DNA of 64,000 nucleotides from Diadema setosum (taxonomy: Eukaryota > Echinodermata > Echinoidea > Diadematoida > Diadematidae): the NCBI GenBank assembly GCA_033980235.1, contig CM067062.1:19769203-19833202 (forward strand), written 5' to 3'. A program made the position numbers and the translations under genes. A model generated the notes under the pieces. That model saw only the letters and a program-made list of their open reading frames with translations. It did not search any database and was not told the origin of the DNA. This document shows positions 48,438-61,300 of the stretch, one piece after another (position 1 is the first letter of the stretch; every line of letters starts with the position of its first letter).

Positions 48438-51400
48438 CTATGATTGTGATGAGGTAGAGAGGCTTCGTCGCCGCTTCCTGGACTTTTTCCTCCTCTTCTT
48501 CCCCTTCCTTGTGGTCTCAGAACTGCGTGTGATGGAACGAAAATTGGATACGAACCAAATAACTCATGAGGTGGTGCAAGAAGATGAATTCTAACATATT
48601 TGTCAAGCACAGCTGCTACTCAGACTAGATTCTACTACATCATCAAAATAACTCCTGACTGTTTGAACACTAATGATCAAATACGAAATGCAAAGCAAGA
48701 TGAACTCCATATTTTTTCACCTGTTTGAAATAGCAGTGGATGGTTCATCTTGCATACATATTACTTGAATACCTCAATGTGGCAGAACTGAACTTTCAGA
48801 GGCACTGTTGCTGTCCGACGAAACAAAGAAACAGGTAGGAGAATCAAAACTTTAAAACGCCTGGCTCTCTACATCAGATAAACATCATTAGTTCTTGAGA
48901 ATCAATCAAATTCGGTGAAGAACAGTAAAATCCAAACTAGAACAACAACAAGGATCTTGGCCCTCTGAGCTTCAGGACAGATTTAATATTGGTGCACACC
49001 GCCTGTAATGGCACCGAAGGATATGGGGCATAAAATAAACTTAGAGTCTCCAGGGGCCCTAAAAACTTGTGTCTTTGGCTCAGGTGAGCTAAAAAAAAAA
49101 AAAATCACTATATCTGCAATAAATCACAAACAGCACCCAGCTCATCACAGGTAAGCAGGGGAAAAATAGGGTGATAATACAGTGCATATCCCAAATTAGA
49201 GCTAATGAGATGTGACAAGCACCTACTCGGACAGCTGACCACTAACCTGTTGGAGATGGCCGATACTGCTGCGGCCAGGGCTGACCGGAGTTCTCCTGAC
49301 CTCTTCACCTCTTGTCTCTCCTTGAGTGTCTCCAAGACCGTCGAGATACTCGTGAAATCTGGTGTCTGGATAGTGTGAGATCAAGTACATGAATACGTCT
49401 TTACGTTTCTGGTGAAAATCTCTTTGCAGTGTTATCGGAATACATTCTCCAAAGCAGGAGAGAAAAGCATTCATTCAGACACATGCACTGAATCTTGTAC
49501 AGTGGAACATATTTATACAGCAGTCAGATTAGAAAAAAAAAAACAAAAACAACTAGAAATGTCGCTTTGGCGACTGGTATGCCTCCGCCATAATGCATGA
49601 TTTTCCCAATAGGTCTAGATAGTACATGTGGACAATGTGTGATTATATTTTCACAAAATTGGCAAAATATTGGAATGACAAGTTTGTCACAAATGTGTTG
49701 AATGTTCACCTTCCTTGACGTAGGTTTAATTGGATGAATAGGAGAGCATGTATCTAGGGATTTAAGGACTTTAACTTGACTTTGACCCATTCATACATTT
49801 AGGCACTGAGTAATTTTCAAGGTACAGGTGTGGAGAAAAAGTGCAATTTCTGAATTGAATAGTAAATTGTTACCATTTTCATCTGGCCCTTGACCATAAA
49901 ATTCATAAGATAATTACTTTCAGGTAGAACATGCATAATATGTACTAAGTTTCCAAGGTAACTTGAGCCACTTCCGAGATATGGAGGAAAAAGTTAGTTC
50001 AGCACTTTCACTTGATCTTTGACCTTTTGACCTTTGAGGCAAAAAGAGAAAAAAAAAACTTTCCAGAGAATTTCTATTAGGTTACACACGCATACACCAA
50101 GTGTAAAAAATAACCCTGCTGGCATTGCATAAATATGAGGGTAACAGTAAAATTTTGAAGTCTTGCACTTGACCTTTGACCCCTGACCTTTGACCCCATG
50201 GACCCTACATTCTCTAGATAATCACTTCCAGTCAGTACATGTATATACTATGTTCCATGAAGATACCTTGAACAATTATCCAAGGTACGGAAAAAAAAAA
50301 AAGAAGTTTTAATATTTTTACTTGACCTTTTGACCTTTGACCTTTGACCTCATGACCCAAACTTTCACCAGAGAATCTTAATTGGGTAATACATTGTATA
50401 CACTAAGTTTCAAGAAAATATCTTCAGGCATTCAATAGATATGGTGGAAATAGTGAAATTTTATGTATTTGACCCTGACCTTTTGACCTTTGACCTTTGA
50501 CCTCATGACCCAAACTTTCACCAGAGAATCTTAATTGGGTAATACATGTATACACTAAGTTTCAAGAAAATATCTTCAGGCATTCAATAGATATGGTGGA
50601 AATAGTGAAATTTTATGTATTTGACCTTGACCTTTTGACCTTTGACCTTGAGCATGTGCACCCAAAAGTTGATAGGCACAACTTCACCCCCTAATACACA
50701 TACATGCCAAGTTTCATTAGGATACCTCAACAGGTTTCGATAGTTACCTTGTCCACAAAATTCATTACGGACGGACAGAAGGACGGACGGACGGACGGAA
50801 GGACGGACGGACGGACAACCCGAAAACATAATGCCTCCGGCACTACTTCGTGGCGGAGGCATAAAAACCCAAAACAAGGTGATTGCACAGGTCCCAGCTC
50901 AAAATATTTCTTGATTCTTGTACAGTGATTAAGTGATAATCCTGATATGAAACAGTAATTATCACGGTTTTTAGGTCCTTCGGTAATGACGAGCTTCCCC
51001 TTTACCACATCTGAGAGAATATGAATTACAAAGTTTCTGGTCTGTTCACTGTGACCTCATTTTCAATAAAGCTACTACTACTACTACTGCTACTTCCACC
51101 CCCACCACAACTTTTACTACTCCTGCTACACAACAATAAAGAGAAGCTAAACAACAAATACATTCTTTGCCTAACATAGCAAAGTCCAATAACTGCATTA
51201 ACATAATTTCAACTGTCATATCCTGCAGAAAGGCTACTTTTTTTTTTCTCTCTCTTCTGTTTGCCCTTACTACCCTGCACAGGAGTCATTTGATGATTTA
51301 TCAGTGCACAATATTCATATTTTGTTACATGGCAGTGACTTGTCTCTGCACGTTATCAGTGCAGACCACATGGTCAGGTCAACACAGTAGCTGTACAGAG

Positions 51401-54400
51401 TTTTGATGTCCGCAGTGGGAACGCCAGACCGGTCATTGACATACCGGCCCGGAGCAGACCTTTGGTCTGACCTGCGAGATGATGGAGCAATGTCGTAGCT
51501 TCAATAAATCAGCACAATACCTGACCAGATTTTACAAGCTACTGCTACATACCTTCAGGCTCAATCACATAAACTTTAAGTCAACAAAAAAGTGCACCAC
51601 TGACACAATGCGAGACACAATTTGATCATACATGTGTACATTTTCTGTACATTTCCTTTACAATGTTTACTCATGTCCTGAAAATTGTACATGTAACCAT
51701 TTCTGCACATTCATTTTCTTTACAACATTTGGCAATATCCTGAACTGCACACTGTATACACATACATTCATGACATCTCACAATTAACACAGCTGTCAAG
51801 AGACAGGGAATTAAGTCATTTTCTTTACAATGTTCAGCAATGTCCTGAATTGTATGCTGTACAGAATTGAATTGTATGCTGTACAGCTGTACATAAATTT
51901 ATGATATTCATTCACCACCATCATTACCTTTGAGATGTGATGTCCAAGTGAAGCGCATTGCTGCACAGTGTGCAGGAGTTGAACCACGGACTTTGCCTTG
52001 AACTCTGACCCTTCTCCCAGCATGCCTTGCAGGATGAGGGTCAAGACAGACAGGATGTGCTCACTGACCTTTGGCCAGGTAGCAAGGTTGCCCTGGAAAT
52101 CAGAAAAGAACAAAAAACACAGAAAGAGTCATCTCCACGTATTGACATGGAGGAATGCCACTGGCACACAGCATCTTGCAAAATTGTAAACTCACAAATA
52201 CACTTCACTCATTCAAATGAATGATTCTTGCATCAAGGTCTTTTTTTTTTTTTTAGCAACTGACTGATAAATTGCCCTTCATAAATAACTAGAAATGTCG
52301 CTACGGCGACTAGTGTATGCCTCCGTCATAACGCATGGTTCTCCTACTAGGTCTATAGTACAATGTCTTGACAATGTGTGATAACAGTTTCACACAATTG
52401 GCAAAATATTAAAATGACAGGTCTGCCACAAATGTGCTGAATGTTCACTTTCCTAGAACTAGGTTCAATTGGATGAATGATTAAAACGTCAGAGTGCAGG
52501 TATTTGGGGGAACTGATGATTTTTACTTGACTTTTGACCCTTTTATAAGTTTATGCATTGAGTAATTTTCAAGGTATTGAGAACTAGATATATCGCTACG
52601 GCGACTGATATGCCTCCGCCATAATGCATGGTTCTCCTAATATAGTATAGTACAATGTCTTGACAATGTCTTGACAATGTGTGATGACAGTTTCACACAA
52701 TTGGCAAAATATTGAAATGACAGGTTTGACACAAATGTGCTGAATGTTCACTTTCCTAGAACTAGGTTCAATTGGATGAATGATTAAAATGTCAGAGAGC
52801 AGGTATTTGGGGAACTGATGATTTTTACTTGACTTTTGACCCTTTTATAAGTTTATGCATTGAGTAATTTTCAAGGTATTGAGAAAAAGTATAATTTCAG
52901 TATCAAATGGGAAAATAGCATTATCTAAACCTTTCATTTGACCTTTGACCTCACAGTTCCATAGAGAATCACTGTAAGGTAGAACATGCATAAATATGTA
53001 AGTTTCATGATGATACCTTGAGTTACTTTCGAGATATGGAGGAAAAAGTGCAATTTAGCACTTTCACTTGACCTTTTACCTTTTGACCTTTGACCTTTTG
53101 GCAATTCCCCAAAAATATATATTGGGTAATACATGCCATACATCAAGTTTAAAAAAAACAACCCTTCAGGCATACTGCATTTTAAAGAAAGTAGTGCTAT
53201 TTTGAGGAGTTGACCTTGACCTTTGACCCCCTTGACCTTTGACCCATGACCCCCAACTTCCCTAGATAATCACTGCCCGTCGGTACAAGCATATATACTA
53301 AGTTCCATGAAGATACCTTGAACCATTTGCGAGATATGGATAAAAACATGAAATTTCAATTTTTTTTTCCACAAAATAACCTGTGACCTTTGACCTTTGA
53401 CCCTGTGACCCTAAAATTCACACAAAGTATTATCCCCCAAGGATATACCCTCATACCAAGTTTGATGTAAAACCACCACACGGTTCTTGAGATATCGACA
53501 AAAACAAAACGGGACGGACGGACGGACGTACGGACGTACGGACGGACGGACGACCCGAAAACATAATGCCTCCGGCCACTTCGTTGCGGAGGCATAAAAA
53601 GTATAATTTCAGTATCAAATGGTAAAATAGTATTATCTAAACCTGGCCTTTGACTTTTGACCTCACAGTTCCAAAGAGAATCACTGTTAGGTAGAACATG
53701 CATAAATATGTAAGTTTCATAATAATACCTTGAGTTACTTTTGAGATATGGAGGAAGAAGTGCAATTTAGCACTTTCACTTGACCTTTGACCTTTTGGCA
53801 AGAAACTTCCCACAGAATATATATTGGGTTATAAATGCATACATCAAGTTTAAAAAGAAATCCTTCAGGCATTGCATAAATATAAGGAAAGTAGTGATAT
53901 TTTGAGGAGTTGACCTTGACCTTTGACCCCCCTGACCTTTGACCCATGACCCCCAACTTCCCCAGGTAATCACTGCCCATCGGTACATGCATATATACTA
54001 AGTTCCATGAAGATACCTTGAACCATTTGCGAGATATGGAGAAAAACATGAAATTTCAACCTTTTTTTCACAAAATAACCTGTGACCTTTGACCTTTGAC
54101 CCTGTGACCCTAAAATCCAAACAAAGTATTATCCCCCCAGGATATACCCTCATACCAAGTTTGATGCAAAACCACCTCACGGTTCTTGAGATATCAACAA
54201 AAACAAAACGGGACGGACGTATGGACGGACGTCCTGAAAACATAATGCCTCCGGCCACTTCGTTGGCGGAGGCATAAAAATAAAACCTTAGTATTCTCTC
54301 ATGTTAATAAGACTCCTATTCTCTAGCATCTCCCAGCAATTCTCTGGCAATTCTATCTACCCACACTATTGTGTCTAACCAGCCTGACATGTATTGTGAG

Positions 54401-55261
54401 GACACTTATGGGAGCCCATTTCCAGAGTGAATACAGTGCATACAGTGCATACAATTTGTAACTGTAAAAGACTTGATCACAACATTGCATAAAAATTTGT
54501 AATGAAACAAAAATAAAACTCATGAAGGCATGTGAGAGTAAAATACTCACAGCATAGGGTCTCTTGCTCAGTAAGAGAGACAGCATCCGGCATGCCTGTG
54601 TCTGCAGGAATAATAAAAAAAAGAAGAAACATGATTGAATTCAGAAAGGTTGAGACAGAGTTAAATATAACCACATCAGAAATACAAAAATAATTATTTC
54701 ACAGAGAACAAAAACACTGGAGTGTCTATTTGATGTACTGACAAATAAGATATCCTTTGTTTCCAGGTGTATGAAAAAAGTAGGAAAAATATCCCAAAGT
54801 AACAAGACATTCAACGATGGTGTGGGCCAAAATTACGTCACAAACATCACTATTCTGCTAATCACCCTTTTACACCATAACTGATATATAACACTTCTTT
54901 TCTTTCCTAAATATCAGTTGTAAAAATGCAATTTGTTTCTTCTTTTTTTTTTTTGGGGGGGGGAGGACTTCACAGGTTCCCACTGTCTCATGGCATTTAA
55001 TGGATCTTCACTACTATATGTGGATGTCTACAAGAATCTACTGAGAGGCAGGGAAGTCTGTTGCTTTATGAAGGTGCGACTGATGTGCATCCAGTCCTCA
55101 CCCTTCTATACAGCTGAACTCCATTCTGGACAGACGTTGTGAGTGCGTCTGAAAGGTGCCATGCCAAGGCCTGCAGAATGATGAAAAGAAAAACACAGAA
55201 AATGTTAACAATAGCATGCAAACACAGAGACAGACTGAGGGAGAGATAGCAGAGAGTGAGT

Positions 55262-55310
<49 letters not shown>

Positions 55311-58300
55311 TATAGGGGATGCACAAGACACCTGACAGAAAAATCAAATATGACATAAAGAAGGACTAACATGTAGATGATGGTGATACAGAGAAAACAA
55401 GCACCAGACTCAATTGAACATCAGACATCCTAAACTCACAAACCAGAGAACTATGACAGCGGCACACACATCTTCAAACTCAATGTATCCCTGCACTTCG
55501 TTAGTCAAAATCAAATTCATGTGGTCTACAAAGGAAATGGCTTCTGGTGATGGAATAAATGAACAGATAAACACTGTATTCCAAACAGCGCTGATATCAC
55601 CATTGTCTGTTAAAGGACAAGTTCACCTTCATTAATTTCAATTTCAATTTCAATTTATTTTCATACTTCTCAATGAAGGAATGCACAGCAAATATAATAA
55701 AAACATAGTGAATCATAATATCCGGCTTGGATGTACAGTAAATTAATGTAAGAATATAAAACATAGTGGTCAATCATCGTACGTTTGGTTCTATGTATAA
55801 CGCTAAAGAAATATGACGGAACCTACTTAAAAGCGAGCTTGTTAAGCGTAGGTCCCAAATTCTGAACAGAGTGTAAAGATGAGGAGCACGGATGCAACGT
55901 AGGACCAAAATAAAGAGAAACAAAAATGAAAGGCAAAAATACCTGGTGTACTAACAGAATCTTCTCAATACATTAATAGTGATATACAGACAACCACATT
56001 CTGCAGATGTAAGAATAGTTGATTTAACAATGTTGACAATAGTGTAGTAGTATGATTTGAATAACGGTGAAAAGAGAACAACTCGACATGCGAGTCCTCG
56101 GAGGAGATACGGGAAACCTAAAGAGTGAACATACAAGTACTAACATTCAAAGAAAATTTGGAATTAATTAGAATTAGAATTACCAGCCAGTATAGCACTA
56201 AGGGGAATACAACAAGCCAGCTGTTCACGCGTTCCGAAGTCTTAGGGTATCAAAAAGGGGTACTGGTGTGAAGGAATTAAAGAGCGCAAACAGAGAGGCT
56301 TAGCTGATTTGAATAACAACAACCAACACAGCAGGTAAAGGCACATAAACAAGAAAGAAGGAAATTTCAATGGACTTACGCGATGTAATTATTCAATAAA
56401 TTATGTCTTAATTTGTATTTGAAGGTCAACAAAGACAAACAACCTGCGAGTTCTGTGGGGAGATCGTTCCAGTACTTAGGCCCTGCATACATAATTGTTT
56501 TTTTCGCAAAAATGGTTCGGGTACGTGGTAGGTGATAATCGTCACGTTGGCGGGTGGGATAGTTATGAATAGAGTAATTTCTTTTAAACATATGCAAAAA
56601 AATATCAGGAAGATCATTTTTGGATAATTTGTACATGAATATCCCTAAATTGTAATAAAACTAGATATATCGCTACGGCGACTGATATGCCTCCGCCATC
56701 ATGCATGGTTCTCCTAATAGGTCTATAGTACAATGTCTTGACAATGTGTGATGACAGTTTCACACAATTGGCAAAATATTAAAATGACAGGTTTGCCACA
56801 AATGTGCTGAATGTTCACTTTCCTAGAACTAGGTTCAATTGGATGAATTATTCAAATGTCAGAGTGCAGGTATTTGGGGAACTAATGATTTCTACTTGAC
56901 TTTTGACCCTTTTATAAGTTTATGCTTTGAGTAATCTTCAAGGTATTGAGAAAAAGTATAATTTCAGTATCAAATGGGAAAATAGCATTATCTAAACCTG
57001 GTCTTTGACCGTTGACCTCACAGTTCCACAGAGAATCACTGTTAGGTAGAACATGCATAAATATGTAAGTTTCATGATGATACCTTGAGTTACTTTCGAG
57101 ATATGGAGGAAAAAGTGCAATTAAGTACTTTCACTTGACCTTTGACCTTTGACCTTTTGGCAAGAAACTTCCCCAAAAATATATATTGGGTAATACATGC
57201 CATACATCCAGTTAAAAAAAAAAAAAAAACCTTCAGGCATATTGCATTTTAAGGAAAGTAGTGATATTTTGAGGAGTTGACCTTGACCTTTGACCCCCCT
57301 GACCTTTGACCCATGACCCCCAACTTCCCTAGATAATCACTGCCCATCGGTACAAGCATATATACTAAGTTCTATGAAGATACCTTGAACCATCTGCGAG
57401 ATATGGAGAAATATGTGGAATTTCAATTTTTTTTTCTCACAAAATAACCTGTGACCTTTGACCTTTGACCCTGTGACCCTAAAATCCACACAAAGTATTA
57501 TCCCCCAAGGATATACCCTCATACCAAGTTTGATGTAAAACCACCACACGGTTCTTGAGATATCGACAAAAACAAAACGGGACGGACGGACGTACGGACG
57601 GACGGACGGACGGACGGACGGACGGACGACCCGAAAACATAATGCCTCCGGCCACTTCGTTGCGGAGGCATAACAAATCTGACAATTTTAAAATTTTGTT
57701 CTTATGGAAAAATTCATCTGTATGAGATAGATACCCAGTCTTATTAATTATTCTAATAGCGCGCTTTTGTAAGAGAAAGAGCGAGTCAAGCAAAGACTGG
57801 GTCGTGTTACCCCATGCCAGTATTCCGTAGTTGAGGTAAGGGGAAATCATAGTCGAGTATATAATTTGCAATATATTGGTGGGGAAGTAATCTTTCAGTT
57901 TATTTAGAATTCCTGCATTCCTAGATAAAACTTTGGTTAAAAAGTTGATGTGAGACTTCCAAGATAAATCGCTATCAATATACAGTCCGAGAAACTTAAC
58001 ACTATCAACCTTCGTTAAATTAATGCCATTAATTTGGACATGACCAGGAATAAATTGCAAAGAGTTACTGAACAGCATATAATATGTTTTATCAATGTTT
58101 AGTGATAACTTGTTGGCATGAATCCAGGATTGAACAAGTTTCAATTCGCTGTTTAACATATGAATAAGCGTATTAGGATTACGATGTGAAAGAAATAGAT
58201 TTGTGTCATCTGCAAAGCATATAAAAGAAAGAATCTCTGATGAATTTTGGAGATCATTTATGTACAAAATGAATAGTAGCGGGCCGAGTAGGGAACCCTG

Positions 58301-61300
58301 GGGGACACCACATGTATTAACATAAGGATTGAGAGAATGTAGCAATAGCAGTAGAACACATCATTGACAGTTTGAGGAAAATCGGACAATCCGTTCAAAA
58401 GTTATGAATTTTTGAAGTTTTTGCGCAGTCACCGCTGGATGAAAAGACTACTGCAGTGTATGATGTCACATGCGTACAACAATATAAGGAAAATATAAAG
58501 AGAATTTCACAAAATTTCATCTTTTGAAAAAAGTGCACATTCCCTTGACTCGTTACTGACATATGTTATGGGTAATATTACTCCCATTGCCTTTAGAAAG
58601 AGGCAAGTCAAGTGCTCTTTTATTATGCGAAAAAAGGAAAAATATGTTGAACTTTCTTTGCATTTTCTTTATACTGTTGTACTCATATGACATCACAAGC
58701 CTTAGTAGTCTCCTCATCCTGCGGTTCTAACACAAAAATCTTAAAAATTCATAACTTTTGCATCGATTGTCCAATTTTCCTCAAACTTTCACTAATGTGT
58801 TCTACTAATATTGCTGCATTCTCTCAATCCTTATGTTTATGAAGGTGAACTTGTCCTTTAATGACAATGTACCCATGGTATTTTCAACGTCGTTTATAAC
58901 AGGCTCCCCTATACAGTACCTAACCACAGATTACTTCAGTCAGTTGCTAGTTCTTCATAGTCCACTGCGATCTCTACTGACCAAAATCTGTTTTTCTATC
59001 ACATTCCTCTGTCACTATTTCACATTTCTGTAACTTGAAATAGTGACAAGCAACTATCTCATACACAAATACTTACTGGAAATCTGTCAATCAAGTCTGT
59101 GAAGAGATTAGGGTGCAGACATGTAGCCCTGCAATATGAAGAAAATAGGATGAAATACGAGTAGTTACTCCCTGAGAAATCAGGGCATGAACATGAGATG
59201 ACAGAAATACGTTGGGGAAAAGTGGTGCAAGATGATTTATTGCCAAAAGCCATGACCTGCTTTGGGAGATACTAACAAGAATAAAAGACGGCATAACCAA
59301 ATTAGTATTTCTGTGACTTCAAAAATTACTAAACTGGTGTTGCACCTCCTAAGTACAGACAGTAGAAATATTTTCATAAATTACAGCTCTTGAGTGAAGC
59401 TAGGATGCTACAAATAAAACAACAAAACAAAAATGTCTCCATCTTATTGATCTTCCTTTTTCCTCAGTTGCTGTCGTCTAATTATTTACAATGGAAATAA
59501 AAGAGCTACATGTTCCTTGCTAAATGTCTGGTAACATGGCAGTGACCTGTCTCTGTACGTTATCAGTGCAGACCACATGGTCAGGTCAACACAGTAGCTG
59601 TACAGAGTTTTGATGTCCGCAGTGGGAACGCCAGACCCGTCATCGACATACCGGCCCGGAGCAGACCTTTGGTCTGACCTGCGATGGCAGAATACTGAAA
59701 GTGGACATGGGCAGGAAACGGGCTTTTCTCCATTTAATATAAAAAACAATGCACTCACTCGTTCTTTGGGGATTGCAGGGACACTCGGTCAGTGTTGTGT
59801 CTGTGCAATTATCTCTTCTGTTCACCTCTAATACACTGCACATAAGCAAATAATGTGGACCCTTTGGAACAAATTCATAAATTCACTCTACATCAAATCC
59901 ATGGTTTACATCTAATCATGTAGTGAAACGAGTGCTAAATAGGCATCCTGCATACGCTGGCATCAGGTTGTCAATTATCGGATTATCTGTTGGCATATGC
60001 GACGTGTCACATGCATTTATGCACTAGAAATTTGTATAATCCAAGGACTATATCTAATCTACTTTGGGAAATCCCCGCCTGTGTGGTTCCCCTGAGAAGA
60101 TTAGCAGTAAACTGTGCATGGTCATCAACCCACACATCCTACCAAACAGATAAATGATCAACAATGAGTCTTGCTGTCCCTGTATTTTTTTCTGAGTTAA
60201 TATATGAAGATTTCTTTTCAAAAGGTGCTAAATCCATCTTTTATCAAATTGGAGTTAACAGAAATGTACTCAGTTTCAGTGGTCCCACACCATTAACTCT
60301 TCAAAGTATTAAAATAGTGAGAAAATGGAGAAATCGGGCAAAGGATATTGACTTTTGTTCCAATAAATATTAAATCCATTTCTGTTTTGTTCCAAAGGGT
60401 GCTAAATAGAGCAGGATCAAATCAGAACCAATCAGAAGCCTACGTGCATGCTTGACCGTACTTTGACCCCAGAATAAGGCCAGGCTGGCTTTCTTTCCTG
60501 CCTGTGTAGTGTTCCAGATGACCCTTATATTTATTATTTGATTATTGGCCGTGGAATCATCACATGAAAACACTAAGAAGCTTGAGAAATAAACACCCAG
60601 GTTTTTCTCCTTACCATCAAAAGTGGATTTAGCACCTTTTGGAAAGGAACTCTTAATACATCAAAGCTTTACCAACCTATGCATGGTGAAGTCCTCCAAT
60701 GCCTCTGAGTAAAGACCAGTGATTCTGCCCACATCAATCAGTCCCATCGTTGGCTCTTCACTGCCTGCACTCTCCTCTTTCTCTCCCTCCTCCTCCTCTT
60801 TCTCCTCCTTCCTGCCCTTCTTCTTCTTTCCCTCCTTTAACCTCTGACCTCTAGTCTTCAGAGGTGATGGGTCAGTGTTGACTTCATTACCCCGCAGAAC
60901 TCTCATCTGAAAAAAAAACAAACAAACAAACATGACATGGCTGTACACATTACACACTCAATCTCTGGATATTCTGTAATATCTAAGTAGAAGTGAGTGA
61001 TACCTTTAGAAGTGTAAAATAGAGCATATATCATCATTTGTCAAATACAATTTATCAAACATTGATGCAAGTCAGAAATGGGTTTAACAAATCTCTGGTC
61101 TCAATTTTCCACAACCTACAGGGTTCTTTCAAGTCTCAGAAACTGAGTTTCTAAATAAATTTAAACATGTTGTGTGTGTGTGTGTTTTTTTTTTTTCCAA
61201 ACATCCACATGCATAATAATAGCAATGAGAGTGCCCTTACACCAACTCCAGTGAAACAAGAATTTTTAATCGTTAACCTTGACTCTTGGCAACTTCAGGA

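Larger units (their letters stand above)
55610..58861. mobile_element. TTAA-flanked MITE, split by a LINE insertion
   Basis: The left piece (55610-55635) begins TTAAAGGACAAGTTCACCTT. The right piece (58321-58861) starts CATAAGGATTGAGAGAATG and ends with the inverse of the full terminus, GAAGGTGAACTTGTCCTTTAA. Joining the pieces without the LINE restores a terminal inverted repeat of about 45 bp. TTAA at both ends fits piggyBac- or Kolobok-type targets (inference). Confidence 0.7.

Noticed and set aside
59536..59688. An additional standard exon of MYBBP1A
   Set aside because: The flanking exons align to the family without a gap when joined directly. The sister copy at 51322-51475 would break the frame, and the copies show no coding constraint.
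60677..60906. A 7-nt downstream alternative acceptor for this MYBBP1A exon
   Set aside because: It seemed necessary to keep the frame until the 50-nt exon at 61333-61382 was recognised. With that exon the standard CAG acceptor at 60907 is in phase.
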